Shown in pieces: positions 58,345-64,000 of a DNA stretch of 64,000 bases (the stretch's first letter is position 1; every line of letters begins with the position of its first letter). Source of the DNA: JAEXNA01 sp037189585 (lineage in GTDB: Bacteria; Vulcanimicrobiota; Xenobia; Xenobiales; JADMJV01); contig JBBCJA010000012.1 of the NCBI GenBank assembly GCA_037189585.1, positions 62,001 to 126,000 of the forward strand, read 5' to 3'. The notes under the pieces were generated by a model that did no database searches, had not been told where the DNA came from, and worked only from the letters and a program-made list of their open reading frames with translations. Position numbers and translations under genes: made by a program.

Positions 58345-60810
58345 TTACGCGGGAGTGTCTTCCGTAGGGGGCGGTTGTGTCGGCAAAGTGAAAAGGAAGG
58401 TGCTGCCTTTTCCGATCACGCTTTCAACCCACAAACTACCACCGTGCTGTTCCACGATAGTCTTACAGATGGGTAAGCCTAGCCCGGTTCCCCCCTTTTC
58501 GCGAGAATCCGAGGCGTCGACCTGTCCGAAACGTTCGAAAATTTTGCCGACCTTTTCCATCGGAACGCCGCGACCATTGTCAGCCACTGAAATCTGAGCC
58601 CACTGTCCATTTTCATTCTCCACGGTCTCGGCGAACAGCTTCACCTCGCCATCGCGGTTAGAGAACTTAATAGCGTTGGAAAGCAGGTTGGTCAAGACTT
58701 GCAGGCAGCGGTCAGAATCAGCCCAGACCTTGACCGAGAAAGGCTCGACTACAAGTTTCACGCCGTTGTCGTTGGCCATAGCCTGCATCGTCTCGCTAGC
58801 ACCCAACATCAGGTTCGCCAGGTCGCACTCGATCTGTTCGACCGTGACCTTACCCGACTCGAGTCGCTCGATATCGAGAATATCGTTGATCAAGCGGACC
58901 AAGCGATCGGTATTCTCCACCGCGATCTTGAGCATCTTTTCGGCCTTGTCGGGGAATTTCTTCAATAGTCCGCTGGCTAGAAGGCCGAGCGAACCACGAA
59001 TTGAGGTCAAAGGTGTTCTCAACTCGTGACTGACAATAGAAATAAACTCGTTCTTCATCTGCTCGATGGCACGACGCTCGGTGATATCCTGGAAAGTCAC
59101 CACCGCGCCAAGAATCCGCTCGTCTTCTTCCACGATAGGAGTGACCACGTAGTCCACCGGGAAGCTCGCGCCGTCTTTTCGCCACATGAGATCGCCTTTG
59201 ACGCGACGAACCTCTCCGTCGTTGAGAGTCGCGTAAGTGGGAGACTCTTCCCAGGGATATTCCGAACCATCAGCCTTTCGAGGCTGTAAAATCTCGTGCA
59301 TTGTGTGGACGGCCTTCATCAGCTCCTCTCGAGAGTGACCGGTGAACGACAAGGCCGCTGGATTCACGAAAGAGCACTCGCCCGCCAAGTTGATCCCATA
59401 AACACCTTCTCCGACCGATTCAAGAATCAGTTCGTTTCGACGAGACAGTCGCTCGAGCTCTCGTTCGGCCTGTTGGCTCTCCGTGACATCCAAGGCGTGA
59501 CAGCGGATAGAGATATCCCCAGCCTCTTCCGAGAGACTGGTTTGATACATCCAAAACCGAGTAGCTCCGTTCTTGGTGTAAAGCTTGAGCAGTCCACGGC
59601 TCGTTTCCTGAGTGCGGCACCGCTCGAGGTACTGGGGAAAAGTATGACGTTCCGTCGGAATGATGAAATCCTTGAGACTCCGCCCTTGCATTTCGCTAGT
59701 TTTGTATCCCAGCGAATCCGCCGAGGCAGGATTGAGCGACTGCAGGACACCTTTCTCGTCCTGGGTCCAGATCAGAGCCTGGCTCTTTTCGAAAAGGTCT
59801 CGGTAGCGCTCTTCCGCCTTCTCTAATCGACTCATCGAGTCTTTATAGGCTTGCTCTTTGATCTTCAAAGACTGGGCGCTCTCGTTGGCTCGGTCCTGGT
59901 GCTCCGCGGCTCGAGCAAACAAGTAGCGACAGTAACCCGCCACGGTCAAGGTACAGAACAGACCCAGAAGTCCAGCCAAGGCGGCTTCCCAATGCACTGC
60001 GGGCGTCGCCTCTGATGAGGAAAACTCCGCTGACCAACGCTGGTCTCCAACTTGAATCGGAACGGAAGCGACCTCCTGGCTCTGACTCGAAGTATTGCCA
60101 TCGGACCAAATTCGACCCTGGTCGGAAGCCTCTAGAGAGAGAGCCAGCGGTTCAGAAAGATCGCCGCGCGCTCTGGCCATCAGCTTCGAAAGGTCGAGCT
60201 CGCCGGCCAGAATACCGCGCCCCTCTCCGTTGTCAAAACTGACCGGGGTCAAGAGAACGACGCGACGCTGATTCCCCTCGCTGACCACACATGTCGCGAC
60301 CCCACCACTATTCAAGGCGCGCTCGACGCCGGCCGCTAGAGATGCCTGGGTGGTAAGATCTAAACCTTGTTGGAGATTGCCCGAGATTCCGGCAGCCATG
60401 ACGACCGGAAAAAGATGAGGAAAATTCTGCAGACGGTCAGTCAGAAGACGGCGGTCAACATTGGGATAAGTCTTTAGAACTCGGTCTAGAGTTTGTTCCG
60501 TCAGCTCTGGAGCCCAGGCTGTAGCGGTGATGCTTCCGTCGGAGGAACTGGTGTCGGCCACGGAAGAGAAAAGTCCCGGTTGGACCGAGTCGAGCTGGGC
60601 AAAAACGGATCCCATCGTGGCTAGCTTGTTCTCGTCGGTCCGAAGCTCTTGACTGATCCGGTGACCCCAGGCCTCGGCAGCCCGGACTGAAGCGGCCGCT
60701 GTTCCTTCCACGATCCAACGCTGAAGACCCCAGGCCAGGGCGAATGACAAACCAAGCCCCACCGTCAAGACCGCGAGGAGAAAGAGATCCTTGCCTCGAC
60801 CCCGATTCAC
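58345..60810 (-). CDS. membrane-bound PAS-domain sensor histidine kinase
   Basis: 821 residues. TM1 (about 9-29), a CHASE-type periplasmic domain (~35-285), TM2 (about 280-300), a coiled linker, two PAS domains (~335-450 and ~460-575, with ITERRAIE at the end), HisKA with His595 (NEFISIVSHELRTPLTS) and HATPase_c (NLLSNAIKFSN, VADNGRGVP, GTGLGLPI). No receiver is fused. Orphan in this window: no response regulator is adjacent. The second PAS may bind a cofactor, which is not shown by sequence alone. Confidence 0.92.
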   Translation of the reverse strand: MNRGRGKDLFLLAVLTVGLGLSFALAWGLQRWIVEGTAAASVRAAEAWGHRISQELRTDENKLATMGSVFAQLDSVQPGLFSSVADTSSSDGSITATAWAPELTEQTLDRVLKTYPNVDRRLLTDRLQNFPHLFPVVMAAGISGNLQQGLDLTTQASLAAGVERALNSGGVATCVVSEGNQRRVVLLTPVSFDNGEGRGILAGELDLSKLMARARGDLSEPLALSLEASDQGRIWSDGNTSSQSQEVASVPIQVGDQRWSAEFSSSEATPAVHWEAALAGLLGLFCTLTVAGYCRYLFARAAEHQDRANESAQSLKIKEQAYKDSMSRLEKAEERYRDLFEKSQALIWTQDEKGVLQSLNPASADSLGYKTSEMQGRSLKDFIIPTERHTFPQYLERCRTQETSRGLLKLYTKNGATRFWMYQTSLSEEAGDISIRCHALDVTESQQAERELERLSRRNELILESVGEGVYGINLAGECSFVNPAALSFTGHSREELMKAVHTMHEILQPRKADGSEYPWEESPTYATLNDGEVRRVKGDLMWRKDGASFPVDYVVTPIVEEDERILGAVVTFQDITERRAIEQMKNEFISIVSHELRTPLTSIRGSLGLLASGLLKKFPDKAEKMLKIAVENTDRLVRLINDILDIERLESGKVTVEQIECDLANLMLGASETMQAMANDNGVKLVVEPFSVKVWADSDRCLQVLTNLLSNAIKFSNRDGEVKLFAETVENENGQWAQISVADNGRGVPMEKVGKIFERFGQVDASDSREKGGTGLGLPICKTIVEQHGGSLWVESVIGKGSTFLFTLPTQPPPTEDTPA

Positions 60811-60934
60811 GGACGAAGTCTTCCCGCTATATCGGCTATCACCCTGTCCATTCTCTGGAGAATCCCGAAGCTAGCATAGAAGATTCGTACTACGAGTCAA
60901 ACAGAAATCCTAGCACCATAGTAAGTCAAGGAAT

Positions 60935-61636
60935 TCAGTCGGTGACTTTCTCAACCGAGCACCTCGCGAAAAACCCAGCGCCCGCCAATGCGTCCTCGGG
61001 AGCGGCGAGATCGGCCTCATGGCGCAAGAGTCGGACGACGCAGAGTCGATTCCAGAGACTCTCGAACCCCTCGTCGGGCTGTTGGGCGATCTCGAGAACG
61101 TCCACTCCAGCCACCGCTCCCGTCCAATAAGCCAATGTGTCGGCGATCAGTTCCTCAGCCTCTCCCTTGGCGCTGCGATTCGAGGAAACGACCCACCGCT
61201 CACCCTCGGGACGAGAGCGCAACCAGGCGAGATTCCCGAGTATCCGCCCATCCGGAGCGACTTCGTGCTCGACAAGGCTCCGCTGGTTCTCTCGCCAGGT
61301 GGTGCGTCGCACAGAGAACGGACCCTCGAGGATCTCCTCCCGCTCTCCAAGGGTCCACACCCCCGTCAGGGCGGTACGCTCGTCATAGATCTCAAGATCA
61401 TCTCGAAGACCGGACACTTCCGCCGTACCGCCGAGACGAATCTCCTCGACGTCCTCGGTTAAAGCCTGCAGTAGCTCTGGTGAGAACGGAGTCACCAACG
61501 CCAAACGAAGTTTCCAGGATTTGTTCCCGCGTGTCTCGGCGGACGACTCCTCTCCCAAAAGGGGATAGCCGGAAAAACCCTCCAGATATCCTTGAGGAAA
61601 AGACTTGGACACCGAGGCTTGCCATCGCTCTTTCAC
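60935..61636 (-). CDS. hypothetical protein coupled to methylmalonyl-CoA epimerase
   Basis: 233 residues from GTG at 61636, which overlaps the epimerase stop (GTGA). Soluble and acidic; no signal. Motif-like pieces (LVTPFSPELLQALTEDVEEIRLGG, FSVRRTTWRENQRSL, ESLWNRLCVVRLLRHEADLAAPEDALA in parts) match no family I know. The frame ends at 60935. Its genetic link to the epimerase suggests a metabolic role, unproven. Confidence 0.65.
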   Translation of the reverse strand: MKERWQASVSKSFPQGYLEGFSGYPLLGEESSAETRGNKSWKLRLALVTPFSPELLQALTEDVEEIRLGGTAEVSGLRDDLEIYDERTALTGVWTLGEREEILEGPFSVRRTTWRENQRSLVEHEVAPDGRILGNLAWLRSRPEGERWVVSSNRSAKGEAEELIADTLAYWTGAVAGVDVLEIAQQPDEGFESLWNRLCVVRLLRHEADLAAPEDALAGAGFFARCSVEKVTD

Positions 61637-62052
61637 GATTCGGCCTCCTCTTCGCCGGGAGCACAAAGTTCGATCAGCACTCCACCACTGGCCTTGGGAT
61701 GAAGGAAGGCGATCTGCTTACCTTCGGCGCCGGGGCGAGGAGAATGGTCGATCAAAGGTATCTCCTTATCCTTGAGGTCAGACAACCGCTGCTCCAGACT
61801 CGTGGTGGAAAAAGCCAGGTGATGCAGCCCAGGGCCTCTAGTTTGAAGAAATCGCGAGATGGGAGAATCCGGAGCGGTCGGCTCTAGAAGTTCTATCTTG
61901 CTCTCACCAACCCGAAGCACCGCGACTTTGACCTTCTGACTGGGCACATCCTCGAAACCTTCTAGTTGCAAACCCAAGACGTCTCGATAAAACGGGAGTG
62001 CCTCCTCCAGAGAGGTCACGGCGATCGCGACATGTTCAATGCCTGAAATCAT
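61633..62052 (-). CDS. mce: methylmalonyl-CoA epimerase
   Basis: 139 residues, VOC superfamily. IEHVAIAVTSLEEALPFYRDVLGL, LELLEP-type stretch IELLEPTAPDSPISRFL, GPGLHHLAFST and KASGGVLIELC carry the metal ligands (His near the N-terminus, Glu, His in LHHLAF, Glu in LIEL), typical of MCEE. It interconverts (R)- and (S)-methylmalonyl-CoA in propionate and branched-chain catabolism. GGAG precedes the ATG. The mutase is not encoded in this window. Confidence 0.9.
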   Translation of the reverse strand: MISGIEHVAIAVTSLEEALPFYRDVLGLQLEGFEDVPSQKVKVAVLRVGESKIELLEPTAPDSPISRFLQTRGPGLHHLAFSTTSLEQRLSDLKDKEIPLIDHSPRPGAEGKQIAFLHPKASGGVLIELCAPGEEEAES

Positions 62053-62061
62053 AAACGCTCC

Positions 62062-62089
62062 AAAGCAAAAGGGCGCCTCTTCGGCGCCC
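62062..62089 (-). terminator. intrinsic terminator of the small membrane protein gene
   Basis: GGGCGCC (62071-62077) pairs with GGCGCCC (62083-62089), 5-nt loop; on the (-) strand TTTTGCTTT follows. Confidence 0.85.
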
Positions 62090-62106
62090 CTTGCGAAATG
62101 GTCTAG

Positions 62107-62274
62107 CTAGTGGTGAGCTTGATGATCATCCTCAAGCTCCACCCAAGACGGATAGAAGGCTAGAGAACCGTATAGACTCAGACCAAGAACGACGGTCCAG
62201 ATGACCACCCACTTTACCGCGACGCCAGCGTCGATTCCACCGATCGGTCCGTAGGCTAAAATCATATCCAACAT
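62107..62274 (-). CDS. small single-pass membrane protein, unknown
   Basis: 55 residues from ATG at 62274, with GGAGG eleven bases upstream (a GTG at 62292 would place that site inside the gene). One strong hydrophobic helix (KWVVIWTVVLGLSLYGSLAF) with a short extracellular N-terminus and an acidic, His-ending tail (ELEDDHQAHH). It has its own terminator. No family recognised; the His tail could bind metal. Confidence 0.7.
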   Translation of the reverse strand: MLDMILAYGPIGGIDAGVAVKWVVIWTVVLGLSLYGSLAFYPSWVELEDDHQAHH

Positions 62275-62468
62275 AACGAGATAATCCTCCACGAGAACTT
62301 AAGACTCACCTTTTCTCCGAAGCCAGCGAATCCTTCTTCAACCCAAAGGATACATCGCGCATTCTCCGGGTTGAAAAGAATGCAAGAGCACCTTATGATG
62401 GACACGTTCGCCAGGACCCGATGAGACTAAGCCGAACCTTTCACTCTAGACTGGAGTTATAGCAACCG

Positions 62469-62903
62469 ATGAAACGAATTTCCGCAAGCCTTCTGCTTCT
62501 GGCCCTCTTGCTGGGCACCATAGCGGTCAACGCCCTGGGAGGCGGACCAGGCGGCGGTGACGGACCGCCCGAGGATGACACCATTAAAGTCAACCTCAAA
62601 CCTCTCGACGAGTCTTCCGACAGCTACGGCTGGGTTCGTATCGCCCCGGACAAATTCGCCGTGGGTGCCAACCGCCTCCAGCCGCGCACCTACTACGCCG
62701 TTTATCTGGTGTCGGGTGAAACCAAGGAGCCGATGACCGATAATCCCGTCCGTCGTACCTTCGGTGACGGTGAGTTCAAGTTTCAAACCAAACTTAAGGA
62801 GCCCTTCGGTGGCGAGTGGGACAAGGTCGTGATTTACGAACGTCCCAACGGTGAAAAAGATGACACCGGAATGATCGCCATACTGGAAGGTCCGCTGGAA
62901 TAA
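62469..62903 (+). CDS. secreted acidic protein, unknown
   Basis: 144 residues with a signal peptide (ISASLLLLALLLGTIAVNA). The mature part opens with a Gly-rich linker (GGGPGGGDGPPEDD) and continues as a small beta-rich domain (RTYYAVYLVSGETKEPM, KVVIYERPNGEKDDTGMI). GGAG before the ATG. Followed 6 bp later by the EcsC-type gene, so probably one transcript. Confidence 0.75.
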   Translation: MKRISASLLLLALLLGTIAVNALGGGPGGGDGPPEDDTIKVNLKPLDESSDSYGWVRIAPDKFAVGANRLQPRTYYAVYLVSGETKEPMTDNPVRRTFGDGEFKFQTKLKEPFGGEWDKVVIYERPNGEKDDTGMIAILEGPLE

Positions 62904-62909
62904 GAGCCC

Positions 62910-63767
62910 TTGCCTCGCCACGATCGCGCTTGGGTTGCCCATCTTAGTGGAGCGGAACAGGCGGCTCTTGCCGAGAGCGAGGATTTCTTTTGTCGCCCCG
63001 ATAGTCGCCTGAGTAAAGTGCTCTCTCGAGTGGGGCGACCCCTGGACGTCCTGCTAAGGATCACGCCTCGCGGATTTCAACACGCCGTCGGGAATACGCT
63101 TCACGGTGTGCTTTCGACAGTGGCCACGGGAGCTGAAGCGGGAGACTACCAGCAAGAGCTAGTCGATGCCATCTGCCAACGCTCGGGTCATGATCTTGAG
63201 CCCTGGAGCCGTATTTTCACCGTAGATCACACGCTCCTGGAAAAGTTGATTTCGGAGCGACTGGGCTCGGCCAAAATCCTGGCCACCGTGCAAGGAGGCG
63301 TCACCGGCGTGGGCGGGGCCCCGGGGCTTATCGCCGACATTCCAACGTTGTACTTTCTGCTCTTCCGAACGGTTCGCCAGGTCGCCCTCTGCTTCGGGCA
63401 TCCCGCCGACAGCGATGCCGAGCGGAGGTATTTGCTGCAGGTGGTCAACGCGGGGCATCATCTGGAGATGAGCGACCGGCGCTACTCACTGATGGAGCTT
63501 GATGCCATCGAGGCGCAACTGGCGGAGCGACGCGCGGCTAGCGAGGACATTCAGAGAACGCTTCTAGCCAAGTCGGTTCAGCAACTGGCCAAGAAGCTCG
63601 CCGCGACTCTGGTCACTCGAAAAGCGGCTCAGACTGTGGCACTGGTTGGAGGGGCCGTTGGGGCCGTCATCAACCGGCAACTGCTCGACGATGTCGGACA
63701 GACCGCTTTTCACGCCTATCGCCGCCGCTTTCTAGCCTCCGTGGCCGAACAGCGACGGGGCACCTAA
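62910..63767 (+). CDS. EcsC family protein
   Basis: 285 residues from TTG at 62910 (no ATG nearby). The central hydrophobic region GGVTGVGGAPGLIADIPTLYFLLFRTVRQVALCFG followed by YLLQVVNAG is the EcsC pattern (PF12787). A second Gly/Ala helix (QTVALVGGAVGAVINRQLLDDVG) is near the C-terminus. EcsC proteins are peripheral to membrane transport and protein secretion in some bacteria; the role here is unknown. Confidence 0.8.
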   Translation: MPRHDRAWVAHLSGAEQAALAESEDFFCRPDSRLSKVLSRVGRPLDVLLRITPRGFQHAVGNTLHGVLSTVATGAEAGDYQQELVDAICQRSGHDLEPWSRIFTVDHTLLEKLISERLGSAKILATVQGGVTGVGGAPGLIADIPTLYFLLFRTVRQVALCFGHPADSDAERRYLLQVVNAGHHLEMSDRRYSLMELDAIEAQLAERRAASEDIQRTLLAKSVQQLAKKLAATLVTRKAAQTVALVGGAVGAVINRQLLDDVGQTAFHAYRRRFLASVAEQRRGT

Positions 63768-63790
63768 GTGGGCCTCGGCGTAAGTTCCAC

Positions 63791-63955
63791 TAAGGGCCTG
63801 CGCAGGAATAAGTGGGACAGTTGAGCGTGGCGAGGTGCCCCGCCAGCAAGGAGCGATGAGGGCGAATACTACGCGGTATTTAACTGAAGAGTGACGCAGC
63901 TGGAGGGGTTGACTCGATGCCCTCAATGTACAGATTATTTCTGCGCAGGTCCTAA
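63791..63955. mobile_element. MITE-like element or IS remnant with 21-bp imperfect terminal inverted repeats
   Basis: Left end TAAGGGCCTGCGCAGGAATAA (from 63791) pairs with the reverse complement of the right end (63935-63955, TTAGGACCTGCGCAGAAATAA); 18 of 21 bases agree. No open frame lies inside the ~165 bp. The rest of the window to 64000 shows no gene. Confidence 0.6.
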
Positions 63956-64000
63956 AGCAGCTCTAGAAAGGGCCGGCGCCCCGTTGCTTCTTCAAGCTGC

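Noticed and set aside
60988..61887. A 299-residue (+) frame opposite the epimerase
   Set aside because: Arg/Pro-rich and antisense to two genes with matching junctions; a GC-frame artefact.

Overview
The window comes from a didermic (Gram-negative-type) bacterium. It encodes a TolC-type outer-membrane factor, an RND pump, an outer-membrane porin, lipoproteins with lipoboxes, LAB_N and ArnT-like lipid A enzymes, and prepilin-like proteins. Coding density is high. Many starts are GTG or TTG, and neighbouring genes often overlap by four bases. No rRNA, tRNA, prophage or CRISPR was seen. The mix of families (AmmeMemoRadiSam protein B, a receptor-type Ser/Thr kinase, a CarS-like CTP transferase, a large chemosensory operon, many histidine kinases) would fit a deep-branching environmental phylum, but the phylum cannot be named from this sequence alone.

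Layout: 1-3.1 kb, end of a (+) operon of prepilin-like/PilX-like proteins, closed by a bidirectional terminator. 3.1-6.3 kb, (-) lipoprotein, prolyl-oligopeptidase-like lipoprotein and a small secreted protein. 6.4-7.6 kb, amrB. 7.6-9.6 kb, OmpR-type two-component pair. 9.7-10.1 kb, 41-bp tandem array 1. 10.2-12.4 kb, low-complexity protein and a methyltransferase. 12.5-18.8 kb, a histidine kinase facing a (-) lipid A/LPS modification operon (two ArnT-like transferases, GT2, LAB_N, response regulator). 18.8-21.7 kb, phosphate module (porin, PiT permease, DUF47/PhoU-like). 22-22.5 kb, PAP2 pseudogene. 23.5-29.1 kb, tripartite RND efflux operon. 29-33.4 kb, mostly uncharacterised small genes. 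33.5-35.1 kb, dinB and 41-bp array 2. 35.1-38.5 kb, double GNAT, THUMP RNA methyltransferase with a repetitive N-terminus, ankyrin protein. 38.6-39.8 kb, MFS transporter. 39.7-48.1 kb, seven-gene che operon. 48.5-49.25 kb, zinc-ribbon and PilZ proteins. 49.4-53.1 kb, an uncharacterised membrane operon with a duplicated large+small gene module and a CarS-like enzyme. 53.2-55.5 kb, receptor kinase. 55.6-64 kb, esterase, HNH endonuclease, PAS histidine kinase, methylmalonyl-CoA epimerase, small secreted proteins, EcsC-family protein and a MITE-like element.

The most unusual signals are: (i) a dispersed ~60-bp intergenic element carrying an ATTAC-N6-GTAAT dyad, abutting the ends or starts of transport, methyltransferase and efflux genes; (ii) two 41-bp tandem arrays 25 kb apart, in opposite orientation, built from the same core; (iii) the duplicated membrane-protein module coupled to a CarS-like lipid nucleotidyltransferase; (iv) a kinase-TM-periplasmic binding protein fusion; (v) a histidine kinase and response regulator that are convergent and overlap at their 3' ends.
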